Shown here: positions 1 to 9,326 of the stretch, piece after piece | Numbering within the stretch: the first letter of the stretch is position 1 | How the letters are laid out: each line of letters starts with the position of its first letter | Origin: CAVYGM01 sp963768025 | GTDB lineage: Bacteria; Bacteroidota; Bacteroidia; Cytophagales; Spirosomataceae | Assembly (NCBI GenBank): GCA_963768025.1 | Contig: CAVYGM010000002.1 | Span: 124,001-188,000 of the forward strand | Length of the DNA stretch: 64,000 bases | Direction of reading: 5' to 3' | Made by a program: the position numbers and the translations under genes | Notes under the pieces: model-generated | The model's database searches: none | What the model was told of the DNA's origin: nothing | The model's input: the letters and a program-made list of their open reading frames with translations, nothing else

Positions 1-1011
1 GTAGCAGCCTCGCTGACCATTGTGTTAGCGTGCTCAGAAAATCAGTTCAGTGAAGATACCATGCCACTTAAAAGCCCCACTTCCGCCCGATTAGGAGAGG
101 GTGGAGCAGAAGATCGTTGTGCCACGATGAAGGTGTTGGAAGCAAAACTAGCCGAGGATCCTGGCTTGGCCCAGGCTATGGATGCCATCGAATCCCAAAC
201 CCAGCGTATAATGGATCTTCAGAAGCTAGGTAAGCCGGGCAGCACTGACGATGGTGGAACCACTGACCCCTCGTTTACTATTAAGATCCCGGTATACGTA
301 CACGTAGTATATAACACAAGCGATCAGAACATTAGTAATGCCCAAATTCGGTCGCAGATTACTGTCTTAAATAAAGATTTTAGAGCGCGGAATCAGGATA
401 GGCATAATGCTCCGGACGAGTTTAAAGGATTGATCGATGATTTTAATATTCACTTTACGTGGAATAACGATAACCTTATTCGGAAATCCTCTACCAGGGA
501 ATCGTGGGGTACAAAGGATGATGTAAAATTCTCCAAGAGAGGGGGTTCCAGCGCCGTACCCGGCTACCTGAATATCTGGGTGTGTAATATCGGGGATGGA
601 ATCCTGGGCTATGCACAGTTTCCGGGTGGCCCGGCCAAAACCGATGGAATAGTTGTTGGTCCCGAATTTTTCGGTAGCAGCGCCTTGGCAAGTGGTTACT
701 TTGCGGCTCCCTACGATCTGGGACGCACTGCTACGCACGAGGTTGGACACTGGCTCAACCTGCGCCACATATGGGGCGATGGTGGCTGCCGTGTGGATGA
801 TCGTGTAGCGGATACCCCTGGATCCAATGGCCCTAATTTCGGTTGTCCGGCTTATCCGACCGTTCGGTGTGGGAATAATAACATGACCATGAATTACATG
901 GATTATACCGACGATAGCTGCATGTACATGTTCACTACCGGACAAAAGGCTCGTTCACGAGCCCTATTTGCCCCCGGTGGGCCACGGGCTAATTTTGTAC
1001 CGGCAAGCTGA
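1..1011 (+). CDS. M43-family secreted zinc metalloprotease lipoprotein (5' truncated by window)
   Basis: This is a zinc endopeptidase of the pappalysin/cytophagalysin family (M43), predicted to act outside the cytoplasm. The frame is open to base 1, so the true start lies upstream. The first codons read SLTIVLAC, the end of a lipoprotein signal with a lipobox and lipidation cysteine. The zinc site HEVGHWLNLRH (HExxHxxxxxH) begins about 239 codons after base 22. A Met-turn segment, MNYMDYTDD, follows about 50 residues later. Cysteines around the active site fit the disulfide-rich M43 fold. A hairpin terminator follows the stop. There is no C-terminal secretion domain, so membrane anchoring by lipid is the likely location. 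The family is confident; the substrate cannot be told. Confidence 0.9.
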   Translation, partial: VAASLTIVLACSENQFSEDTMPLKSPTSARLGEGGAEDRCATMKVLEAKLAEDPGLAQAMDAIESQTQRIMDLQKLGKPGSTDDGGTTDPSFTIKIPVYVHVVYNTSDQNISNAQIRSQITVLNKDFRARNQDRHNAPDEFKGLIDDFNIHFTWNNDNLIRKSSTRESWGTKDDVKFSKRGGSSAVPGYLNIWVCNIGDGILGYAQFPGGPAKTDGIVVGPEFFGSSALASGYFAAPYDLGRTATHEVGHWLNLRHIWGDGGCRVDDRVADTPGSNGPNFGCPAYPTVRCGNNNMTMNYMDYTDDSCMYMFTTGQKARSRALFAPGGPRANFVPAS

Positions 1012-1032
1012 TAGGGTACCAGTAATCCCTAC

Positions 1033-1069
1033 AAGGTCTTTCCGAAAGGAGAGGCCTTTTTTATTTTTT
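1033..1069 (+). terminator. Rho-independent terminator after the M43 protease
   Basis: An 11-bp stem (1033-1043 paired with 1048-1058, two G-U pairs, GAAA loop) is followed by a T-rich run to 1069. It lies 22 bases after the protease stop and before the convergent esterase gene. Confidence 0.8.
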
Positions 1070-1101
1070 CATGAATCAAGAAACCTATACTTCGGATAAG
1101 T

Positions 1102-2184
1102 TCAGGGTTTCAGCCATTTCACAAACCAGTCTACGGCGGCTTGCAGGGCTTCGGGCTTCACCAGATGGCCGGTGTCTTTTTGGAGGTAGACCTTGAATCT
1201 ATCGGCGGCTCCGGCGCTTTTGTACGCCTGCTCCGTAGGCGTAATACAATCCAACAGGCCGGGGAGGGGCGTGCGGGCATCGGAATCGCCATTGATTACC
1301 AGCAGGGGTCGGGGAGCGATGAGCGGTACCATCACGGGCCCATCAAACCGGGTGTAGATGCCGGGTACCACCCGGTCGTAGAAGGACCGGATAAAGGCGG
1401 CGTCCGCCTTGCCTGCGCCCACCTCTTTGGCCGCTTCGTCCACGGCTGCCTGAAAGGTACCTACCCGCGACATCCACATCTCGTGTTCCAGGGCCCAGCC
1501 GAAACTCTGCACCCCAATCATGGGCACGGCCACGGCAATCCGGGGGTCCACCGCGGCGGCCAGGTAGGTTTCCATGCCGCCTTTGGAAAAGCCCGTCATG
1601 CCCAGACGGGTAGCGTCCACGTCGGGCCGTGTTTGGAGGTAGTCTACCAGCCGCATCAGGTCCCATACGGTGTCGTACAAGAAGGGACGTCCTTTGCCGG
1701 TTCGGTAGGTTTCCAGCATAGCGGCCACGTATTGGGTAGCCCCGGTGCTGGTTTGACGCTCGCCGTGGTAGCGTCCGTCGATGGAGATGGCCACGAACCC
1801 AAGTCCGGCCAGGGTTTTCAATACCGGCAATTGCCCTTCTTTGGTTCCACCCGTACCCGATAGCACTACCACCACGGGCCGACGCCCGCTGGCTGCTTTT
1901 TTGAGCAGAATCCCCGGCACTCGTTGCCCCTGCTCGGAGGCGTAGGTGAAATGTTCGTAAAGGAAGCCGTCCAGCTCGGGAAGTACCTTCACCTCCGGTG
2001 CCAGCGGTACCCGTGGACGATCCAGCATCTGCAAAAAAGCACTTTGGGTAGAACCAGAAGGTACCTCGGCTGTAAGTACCTTTTGTGCCAACGCTCCGGT
2101 AGGTAGGTGTAAAGTGACAAGTAAGACCAATAGGGCTACGAGCCTGAAAAGAGAGTGGCGGTCACTTTGGGGAATACAATGCAT
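1102..2184 (-). CDS. Secreted alpha/beta hydrolase (acetyl-xylan-esterase/dienelactone-hydrolase type)
   Basis: The product is a 360-aa exported serine hydrolase. A hydrophobic signal peptide covers residues 12-34 and ends in ALAQ. The core shows VVVVLSGTGG (oxyanion region, about 104-113), the nucleophile elbow GFSKGG with Ser200, the acid in NGDSDARTP, and the catalytic His in DTGHLV near the C-terminus. This order fits large bacterial esterases active on acylated sugars or lipids, but nothing nearby fixes the substrate. It is convergent with the M43 gene and divergent from the S9 peptidase, with 128 bases between the two start regions. The start used is the only one that keeps a complete signal peptide. 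Confidence 0.8.
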   Translation of the reverse strand: MHCIPQSDRHSLFRLVALLVLLVTLHLPTGALAQKVLTAEVPSGSTQSAFLQMLDRPRVPLAPEVKVLPELDGFLYEHFTYASEQGQRVPGILLKKAASGRRPVVVVLSGTGGTKEGQLPVLKTLAGLGFVAISIDGRYHGERQTSTGATQYVAAMLETYRTGKGRPFLYDTVWDLMRLVDYLQTRPDVDATRLGMTGFSKGGMETYLAAAVDPRIAVAVPMIGVQSFGWALEHEMWMSRVGTFQAAVDEAAKEVGAGKADAAFIRSFYDRVVPGIYTRFDGPVMVPLIAPRPLLVINGDSDARTPLPGLLDCITPTEQAYKSAGAADRFKVYLQKDTGHLVKPEALQAAVDWFVKWLKP

Positions 2185-2312
2185 AGTCTGACTGAATTTG
2201 GTACCATTGGAAGGGCTTTATCTCAAAATACTACTTGACACCAGCGGGTTTTAAATACCTTATTCCTATATTTTCAGATTGTTTCCTACTTCTCCAAAAG
2301 ACAGTGCCCTTT

Positions 2313-4416
2313 ATGAAAATACTTTTCCTCTTGCTGATGGTTTCTTTGCAGGTTGTTGCCCAGAATACCTCCCTCGAATCCTTCAAAAAATACCCTTTTC
2401 CGACCGAGTTGTGCGCCTCCGCCACAGGATCAAAAATTGCCTGGGCGCTTGACGAGCAGGGAGTACGCAATGTGTACGTGGCCGAAGGGCCAGCCTATAC
2501 TCCCAGAAAGCTCACCGGGTATACCCGCGACGAAGGGCAGGAGATTAGCAGTCTATCTATCTCAAAGGATGGCAAGTGGGTGGTTTTTGTGCAGGGTGGT
2601 GACCACGGAAGCAACTGGGACGATCAAGTGCCCGTCAACCCCGCGGCCGATCCCTTTCCGCAGGGGGTAAAAATAGTCTGCGTGCCTTTTGAGGGCGGTC
2701 CCGAAAAAGTGTTTTCAGAGGGAGATTACCCGATTATTTCACCAGACAGCAAACGGATTGCCTTTATCAAAGGTGGACAGGTTTGGACGGCTCCCGTGGA
2801 TAGTGTTCAGGCGGCGAAAAATGTGTTCAAGATGCGGGGGACGGTCGAATCCCTGGAATGGAGCCCCGATGGTACCTCCCTTCTCTTTGTTTCTGACCGG
2901 GGCGACCACTCCCTCATAGGTATCTTCACCGATGCTTCCACACCCATCCAGTGGATCGCACCTTCTTTTTCCCACGACTCTTCGCCGCGCTGGTCGCCGG
3001 ATGGCAAAAAGATTGTTTTTGTCCGGATGCCTGGTACTGGTGGCGCGCCCGACTCCCTGCTGGCCCGCAGGCACCGCCCGTGGAGCCTCTACACGGCCGA
3101 TGTAGCTACCGGCACTGCCACCCGCCTGTGGGAAGCGCCCCGTACGCTGAAAGGCTCGGTGCCCAACACCCACGGGGGGACAAACCTGCACTGGGCCGCC
3201 GGAAACAGAATCGTCTTTTTGTCCTACCAGGATGGCTGGCCGCACCTGTATTCGCTGGATGCCGCGGGCGGACCAGCACTCTTGCTTACGCCCGGCAATT
3301 TTATGTGCGAGCACATCGCGTTGAGTCCGGATAAAAAGCACCTGACTTTTAGTGCCAATACGGGCCCCGATCCGCTCGATCTGGAAAGAAGGCACGCGGC
3401 TATGGTCAGCGTGGACAAGGCGGATATGCGGGTGCTTACCCCCGGCGCCGGCCTGGAATGGATGCCGGTACTCACAGATGACGGCAAAAAAGCCGCCCTC
3501 ATCAGTGCAACCGCCCAACGGCCACCCATGCCCGCGCTGCTGAGCCTGAGCGGGGACGACAAAGAAACTATGAAGATACTGGGAGCAGAGCTGCTTTCCG
3601 CTGATTTTCCTGCCAACAAGCTTGTAACGCCCACCGCCGTTGCGTTCAAAGCGGCCGATGGCGTGGTTATTCATGCTGATTTGTTTACGCCGCCGGGCGG
3701 GGCTGACCAGAAAGCCCGCGATCATCTATGTACACGGCGGCCCTCCCCGCCAAATGCTGCTGGGCTGGAACTACTCCGACTACTATTCCAGTGCCTATGC
3801 TTCCAATCAGTACCTGGCGAGCCTGGGCTTTGTGGTACTGGCGGTGAACTACCGACTGGGAATTGGTTACGGCTATGACTTCCACAATGCGCCCAAAAGT
3901 GGCATTCAGGGGGCTTCGGAGTATCTGGACATCAAGGCAGCCGGGGAGTGGCTGCAAAAACAAAACTTCGTGGATGCCTCCAAAATTGGCGTGTATGGGG
4001 GTTCCTACGGAGGGTACCTCACCGCCATGGCTTTGGCCAGGGATTCCAAACTATTTGCGGCCGGGGTAGACATCCACGGGGTACACGATTTGGGAGCCGC
4101 CCGGTCTATCTCGACTCTGTATGCCAACAAGACTGAACAGGCCCCCGATTATGCAAAAGCCATCCGGACGGCCTGGCAGTCTTCCCCGGTATCGTCGGTC
4201 AGTACCTGGCAGTCCCCCGTACTGATCATTCATGGCGATGATGACCGAAACGTGCGGTTCAACCAAAGTACCGACCTGATCAATCGCCTCGAACAGCAGG
4301 GAGTCCCCTACGAAACCCTGATGATCGTGGACGATACCCACCATTGGATGAAATGGGCCAATTCGGTACGGGTGTATCAGGCGGTGGCGGATTTTTTTGT
4401 GAAAAAATTCAAATAG
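2313..4416 (+). pseudogene. S9-family prolyl oligopeptidase/dipeptidyl peptidase, one frameshift
   Basis: The product is a secreted serine peptidase of about 700 aa with a TolB-like beta-propeller followed by a peptidase S9 catalytic domain. The start is the ATG at 2313, which gives the signal MKILFLLLMVSLQVVAQ; the longer upstream frame has no signal. The N-terminal frame runs to about 3711 and the catalytic part continues in the +1 frame. Removing one A from the AAA at 3711-3713 joins them as GADQKPAIIYVHGG. The triad is intact: GGSYGG (Ser), HGDDDRN (Asp), DDTHHW (His). There is no other lesion, so this may be a functional gene with a sequencing error. The M61 peptidase follows after 77 bases in the same direction. 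Confidence 0.85.
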
Positions 4417-4493
4417 TGACCCTACTAAAAACCAAACAGCTGGCGAGAAGCTACCTGGAATTCCCCTTTTGATTTATCCTAAAAACAAACTTC

Positions 4494-6284
4494 ATGAAAT
4501 ACCTCTTTCTTCTGCTGTGCCTGGCGTCTTCTGCCTTTGCCCAAACCCACCATGAGTACCAGATTGCCTTTCCTAATGCCGTACACCACGAAGCGGAGGT
4601 ATCGGCCACTTTCAAGGGGCTGGAAGACAAAGTACTCGAACTCCGCATGAGCCGCACGTCACCGGGTCGCTATGCCATTCACGAATTTGCCAAAAACGTG
4701 TACAACGTAAAAGCTACCGACGAAAACGGCAACGTCCTGCCCGTCACCCGCCCTAATCCCTACCAGTGGAATGTGAGCAGTCACCGGGGTACGGTCAAAG
4801 TATCCTATACGCTTTTTGCCGACCGCGGCGATGGCACCTATTCTCAGGTAGACGAAACCCACGCGCATCTCAACATTCCGGCTACGTTTATGTACGCGCC
4901 CCAGTATCCGCACCGGCCCATCCGGGTACAGTTCAAGGTGCGTGATGATCTGAACTGGAAAGTAGCCACGCAACTCAAAAACCTGGGCAACAACACCTAT
5001 CTGGCACCCGACCTGGACTACTTTATGGACAGCCCTACGGAGATCAGCAACTACCAGCTGCGGGAGTTTACCGAAACCTCCAACGGCAAATCTTACACAA
5101 TCCGGTTTGTACTGCACCACGGGGGCACGGAGGCGGAGCTGGATGCCTACATGGAAAGTGTTAAGAAGATTGTGAAACAGGAAAAGGCCGTCTACGGCGA
5201 GTTGCCTGATTACGATTTTGGCCAGTATACCTTCCTGGCCTGCTACCTGGGCCACGTTTCCGGTGATGGTATGGAGCACCGCAACTCCACGGTTCTCACC
5301 AGCACGCGGTCCCTGAGCGCGGGCGGCATGAAGGGCAACGCCAGCACGGTAGCCCACGAGTTTTTTCACTGCTGGAATGTGGAGCGCATCCGGCCCAAAT
5401 CCCTGCAACCCTTCGACTATACCGAGGCCAATATGTCGGGCGAGCTGTGGTTTGCGGAAGGATTCACGCAGTACTACACCGGGCTCACGCTCTGCCGGGC
5501 GGGGGTGATTTCTACCCAGGACTACGTGGAAGAGCTGGCGGGAAGTCTCAACTACGTCTGGAATTCGCCTGCTCACAAGTACTTTACGCCCATAGAGATG
5601 AGCTACCAGGCGCCTTTTGTGGACGCCGCCACCTCCCTCGACCCCGTCAACCGCGAGAATACCTTTATCTCCTACTATACCTACGGCAGTGTGCTGGGCC
5701 TGGCGCTGGATGTGTCCCTTCGCGCGCTGGATAAGGGCCTGTCGCTGGATGGCTTTATGCAGAAGGTATGGCTTGCCTACGGCAAAGCCGAAGTACCTTA
5801 CACCGTGCGCGACTTACAACTAGCGCTGGAAAGTTACGCGGGGGAGGCGTTCGGGAAAGAGTTCTTTAGCCAGTATATTTTCAGTTCAAAAATGCCCGAT
5901 TACCAGAAACTGCTGGCTGACGTTGGGGTGAATTTCCAGAAAGCTAACCCTGCCTCGGCTAGCGTGGGGGCCTACCTGGCCTTTCGCGACGGTGCAGCCG
6001 TAGTAGCCTCCAATCCCACCCAAGGCAGTGCTGCCTACCTGGCCGGCTTGGCGAAGGGCGACCGGATCGTCTCCATGGGCTACAAACCAGTTGCCAGCGA
6101 TGCGAATAAATTGCTGAGCGAATTTAAGGTAGGTGAAACCGTGGAGGTAGTGTATGAGCGCTTCGGAAAAACCCAAAAAACCAGCCTCACGTTTCAGGCC
6201 GATCCGGCTTACGCTACCAGCCTGAAAGCAGGTAGTTCGGAAAAAGTTCTTCAGCGCCAACGCGACTGGTTAGGAGGGAAGTAG
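4494..6284 (+). CDS. M61-family metallopeptidase with C-terminal PDZ domain
   Basis: The product is a 596-aa secreted glycyl-aminopeptidase-type (M61) enzyme. It has a signal peptide, MKYLFLLLCLASSAFAQ, then the M61 N-terminal beta domain. The zinc motif is HEFFH at residues 288-292, continued by CWNVERIRP as is typical of M61, and the third ligand Glu lies in LWFAEGFTQYY about 30 residues on. A PDZ-like segment (AAYLAGLAKGDRIVSMG) lies near residues 505-525. The gene is full length. It lies 77 bases after the S9 peptidase and may share its transcript, suggesting joint peptide breakdown in the periplasm. Confidence 0.9.
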   Translation: MKYLFLLLCLASSAFAQTHHEYQIAFPNAVHHEAEVSATFKGLEDKVLELRMSRTSPGRYAIHEFAKNVYNVKATDENGNVLPVTRPNPYQWNVSSHRGTVKVSYTLFADRGDGTYSQVDETHAHLNIPATFMYAPQYPHRPIRVQFKVRDDLNWKVATQLKNLGNNTYLAPDLDYFMDSPTEISNYQLREFTETSNGKSYTIRFVLHHGGTEAELDAYMESVKKIVKQEKAVYGELPDYDFGQYTFLACYLGHVSGDGMEHRNSTVLTSTRSLSAGGMKGNASTVAHEFFHCWNVERIRPKSLQPFDYTEANMSGELWFAEGFTQYYTGLTLCRAGVISTQDYVEELAGSLNYVWNSPAHKYFTPIEMSYQAPFVDAATSLDPVNRENTFISYYTYGSVLGLALDVSLRALDKGLSLDGFMQKVWLAYGKAEVPYTVRDLQLALESYAGEAFGKEFFSQYIFSSKMPDYQKLLADVGVNFQKANPASASVGAYLAFRDGAAVVASNPTQGSAAYLAGLAKGDRIVSMGYKPVASDANKLLSEFKVGETVEVVYERFGKTQKTSLTFQADPAYATSLKAGSSEKVLQRQRDWLGGK

Positions 6285-6352
6285 CGTGTTTATTTTTAGC
6301 GGGTATCTGCGTTGATTTTGCTGATTTGTATCCAATAGAGAGTAGCTGAAAA

Positions 6353-6383
6353 CTTGATTTTAGCTAGGAATAGTTTAACTTTG
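6353..6383 (+). promoter_or_regulatory. Bacteroidota-type housekeeping promoter
   Basis: TAACTTTG at 6376-6383 matches the Bacteroidota -7 box TAnnTTTG. A TTG at 6354-6356 lies 19 bases upstream, about where the -33 TTTG box belongs. The downstream gene starts at 6420, leaving a short leader. Confidence 0.5.
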
Positions 6384-6419
6384 ACAAGATAAAAATCCGC
6401 AACTAAGCCCTTATTTGAT

Positions 6420-7505
6420 ATGAAAACACGTATATCCCCTCTCATTTGGTTTCTATTTTTGACAGGTGCTGGCGCATCGGGTTTTGCCCAAACTCTGGAA
6501 ACCAAAAAAGATTCCGCCAAGATCAAAACCCAGCCCTTGTTTGCTGCCGATGATGTTTTGCACATCAAAGTAGTGGCCGATTTCAAAGCCATTCAGAAAG
6601 ATCGGGGAGATACCCCTTCGTACCACGAAGCCCAACTAACTTACGTGGATAAGAATGGCGATTCTGTGCAGTTGCCCGTCAAGATGCGGGTACGGGGCAA
6701 TTTTCGTCGCAATTCCTCCAACTGTAATTTGCCGCCCTTGTTGTTGAATTTTCCCGAAAAGAAAACAGATAAAACGGTATTCAAAAACCAGGATAAATTG
6801 AAGCTCGTGACGCGCTGCCGCTATGAAGAGTACGTGCCACAGGAATACATGGTGTACAAAGTATACAACCTCCTGACGGATTACAGCTTCCGGGCTCGTT
6901 TGGCTGAAATTACCTACGAAGATGCGTCCGGAAAACGCAAGACCGAAACCAGCCCGGGGTTTATTATCGAAGATGAGGAGGCGCTGGCCGATCGCCACCG
7001 CACGGCGCTACGGTCCAAGGAAGCCAAAACCAGCATGGCCATCACCGATCAGGAAGGCATGGCCACCGTGGCCGTGCTAGAGTACATGATCGGCAATACC
7101 GACTGGTCGGTGCCTTACCAGCACAACATCAAGCTACTCGAACAGCCCACCGGCCTGCCCATGCCGGTAGCTTACGACTTCGACCATGCGGGCATTGTGG
7201 AAGCCAGCTACGCGGCGCCCGCACCGGAGCTCGACCTTCGCTCCACTCGCGAGCGGCTGTACCGGGGGCTGGGCTATCCAGAGGCTATTTTTCAGAAGGT
7301 ATTCGAAAACTTTAATCGTGTGAAACCGCAGATCTACGCCCTCTACGAAGAAAGTCCACACCTTAGGCCTGACTACGTGAAGCGTACCCTGAAATACTTT
7401 GATGAATTTTACCGGCACATTAACAGCCCCGGTACGGCCAAATCTATTTTCATGAGCAATTCCAGCAAAGGAAAAGACGTAGTGATCAAAGGCCTCAACA
7501 ACTAG
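6420..7505 (+). CDS. Secreted CotH-kinase-like protein
   Basis: The product is a 361-aa exported protein whose signal peptide ends near GFAQ (residue 24). It has an N-terminal beta-rich region with KMRVRGNFRR, then DKLKLVTRC, a helical stretch around YMVYKVYNLLTDYSFRARL, and two acidic motifs: NTDWSVPYQHN near residue 226 and YDFDHAG near residue 247. These resemble the N-x-D...N and (W/Y)DFD motifs of the CotH-type atypical kinase fold. The assignment rests on motif resemblance only. The stop overlaps the convergent PycTM gene by four bases. Activity and target are unknown. Confidence 0.6.
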   Translation: MKTRISPLIWFLFLTGAGASGFAQTLETKKDSAKIKTQPLFAADDVLHIKVVADFKAIQKDRGDTPSYHEAQLTYVDKNGDSVQLPVKMRVRGNFRRNSSNCNLPPLLLNFPEKKTDKTVFKNQDKLKLVTRCRYEEYVPQEYMVYKVYNLLTDYSFRARLAEITYEDASGKRKTETSPGFIIEDEEALADRHRTALRSKEAKTSMAITDQEGMATVAVLEYMIGNTDWSVPYQHNIKLLEQPTGLPMPVAYDFDHAGIVEASYAAPAPELDLRSTRERLYRGLGYPEAIFQKVFENFNRVKPQIYALYEESPHLRPDYVKRTLKYFDEFYRHINSPGTAKSIFMSNSSKGKDVVIKGLNN

Positions 7506-8086
7506 GAAAAATAAATCGCGGCCAGGTACCAGAGTACCACCACCGGAAATCCGAACATGAAGATATTGTAGGAAATTTTTAACAGCCTGAATTTGCGGCT
7601 AATCACCCGGCCTTGAATATAAATATTGTCGATCATGCTATCGTGGAGCTGATCGTTGTTGGTGATCAATTCCTTCATCTTCCTTTTGTATATATCGGGA
7701 GTAAGCGCCAGATAATCTCCGAAAAACAGTAGATCGAGCGACAAAGGATTGGCCGGTAAATCCGACGCTTTTTTCTGATTGGTATTAGGCTTGGTGGATA
7801 AAATCGCAAACGTAATGGTGAGCAAACTCACGACGGCCATGAGCCCGGTAGGGAGGAGGAGGCTGGGGTAGGCCTCAAACTTACTCACCAGAAAGGACAC
7901 CATGATGGAGATGATGATGGAGTTCATCGAAATCATCAAAGCGGCCTTACGATCGGCCAGTACGGTCAGGTGTACGTGGTTCGACATGGTGGTGCGAAAC
8001 ATCGTGTCAATGGTACGGCTGGCCTTCGGCTTTTTAACTTTGGGTGCTTTTTCGGGTTTATCGGCTTCTGATTTTTGGATCTCCAT
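7502..8086 (-). CDS. Stand-alone PycTM-type (Pycsar effector-like, DUF5706) membrane protein
   Basis: The product is a 194-aa membrane protein. After a lysine-rich N-terminus, residues 28-55 read like the family signature (TMFRTTMSNHVHLTVLADRK), followed by TM helices at about 50-70 and 76-97. A conserved FGDYLAL/MKELITNNDQLHDSMI stretch lies at about 126-156, and a last TM at about 170-192. In Bacteroidota this domain is the membrane effector of some Pycsar anti-phage systems, or is fused to HD phosphohydrolases. Here neither a pyrimidine cyclase nor an HD gene is adjacent. The defence role is therefore unproven and a housekeeping role is possible. Confidence 0.75.
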   Translation of the reverse strand: MEIQKSEADKPEKAPKVKKPKASRTIDTMFRTTMSNHVHLTVLADRKAALMISMNSIIISIMVSFLVSKFEAYPSLLLPTGLMAVVSLLTITFAILSTKPNTNQKKASDLPANPLSLDLLFFGDYLALTPDIYKRKMKELITNNDQLHDSMIDNIYIQGRVISRKFRLLKISYNIFMFGFPVVVLWYLAAIYFS

Positions 8087-8248
8087 TCGTATAGTGGCTA
8101 AGGGATAAAAAGCTCCCTCAAATTTACATAAAGATGGTTGAAAATGATACGTTGTTCATCAAGCCACTTTTAGTAGCTCCCTTATACCTGTCGGGTGGGC
8201 AAGAAATAGGTTATCAGAAGAAAATAGTCATAAGAATTAAAAGGCAGG

Positions 8249-9190
8249 TTACTTTTCTCTTTCTTTTAGCCATTCAGCCAACTGTCTCACCAGCACCTCA
8301 TTGATCCGAATGTAACTTTCGTGCGTCCAGCCGGCGATGTGGGGCGTCAGCACCACTTTTGAGGAGGTGCGGAGGTAGTCGAAGCACTCCTGTTGGGGGT
8401 TGGTGAGCTGGCTGAGTTTTTCGTTTTCGAGTACATCCAGGCAGGCCCCGAGTATCTTCCCCTGCTTCATCGCCTGAACGATCGCCCTGGAATTAATAAT
8501 TTCTCCTCTCGATACATTCAGGAGGTAGAAGGGCTTTTTGAAGGCAGCAATAAAGACTTCGTTGACCATGCCCTGGGTGATATCCGTAAGGGGGATGTGC
8601 AGGCTCAGTACGTCGGCTTCCTGCTGAATCTGTTCCAGGCTCGCTTCGTGGGCGTAGGAATCGCCGTAGGTATCGCGGTATTTGTCATAGGCCAGTACCC
8701 GGCAACCGAAGCCCGAAAGCCGCTGCGCGGTAGCGCTGCCGTTATTCCCATACCCGATAAGGCCGACGGTCTTGCCCATAAGCTCCACGCCCCGGTTTCC
8801 TTCTCGGTCCCAGATGGCCTGCCTTACTTCCCGGTCCGCTTTGTTGAGGTTATTGAATAGCATCAGCAACATACCCACTGTGTGCTCGGCAACGGCGTCG
8901 CGGTTGCCGGCGCCGGCGTGAAAGAGCTCAATCCCCATCCGCTCGGTGGCGGTGCAATCAATCAGATCCAGACCTGCGCCCGCCCGGGCAATGAACTGTA
9001 GCCGGGTAGCCTGAGTCAACAATTCCTCATCAATGCGTGTTTTACTACGAATGATCAACCCGTCATACTCCGACAAACAGGATATGATGTCATTACGACG
9101 GAAGTCGGGGCGGTAGTCGTATTGCCAGCTATTGGATTCGAGCATGGCAAAAAGGGAGGGGTGCATTTGATCCGCAATCAGTATTTTCAT
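8249..9190 (-). CDS. D-2-hydroxyacid dehydrogenase (phosphoglycerate-dehydrogenase-like)
   Basis: The product is an NAD-dependent dehydrogenase of the SerA/D-isomer family. The start is the ATG at 9190, giving MKILIADQMHPSLF; the upstream in-frame ATG would add 14 residues that do not fit the family. The protein is 313 aa. The Rossmann motif is GLIGYGNNGSA. The catalytic Arg lies in NVSRGEIIN and the catalytic His in LTPHIAGWTHES. It lacks the C-terminal ACT domain of long SerA, so it is a short-form enzyme. It is divergent from pdxA. In some bacteria a related enzyme (PdxB) precedes PdxA in vitamin B6 synthesis, but the protein is too short to call it PdxB. Confidence 0.85.
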   Translation of the reverse strand: MKILIADQMHPSLFAMLESNSWQYDYRPDFRRNDIISCLSEYDGLIIRSKTRIDEELLTQATRLQFIARAGAGLDLIDCTATERMGIELFHAGAGNRDAVAEHTVGMLLMLFNNLNKADREVRQAIWDREGNRGVELMGKTVGLIGYGNNGSATAQRLSGFGCRVLAYDKYRDTYGDSYAHEASLEQIQQEADVLSLHIPLTDITQGMVNEVFIAAFKKPFYLLNVSRGEIINSRAIVQAMKQGKILGACLDVLENEKLSQLTNPQQECFDYLRTSSKVVLTPHIAGWTHESYIRINEVLVRQLAEWLKEREK

Positions 9191-9326
9191 AGGTGCAGGG
9201 GATTTTTCGTAACTTGCCCGTTGATTCAGCACAAAAGTCGCTAGTTTTTACCTAAAAGCATACATACAGGGGAAGCAATGTACCACAAGCCGTGCTTCCA
9301 CTCTTCTATATTCAAATTTTACATCC

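Noticed and set aside
2739..3725. Long minus-strand frame of 328 codons opposite the S9 peptidase
   Set aside because: It lies fully inside a gene with clear motifs on the other strand and shows no protein family features.
4659..5576. Minus-strand frame of 305 codons opposite the M61 peptidase
   Set aside because: It is antisense to a well-supported peptidase; its length follows from GC-rich codon use.
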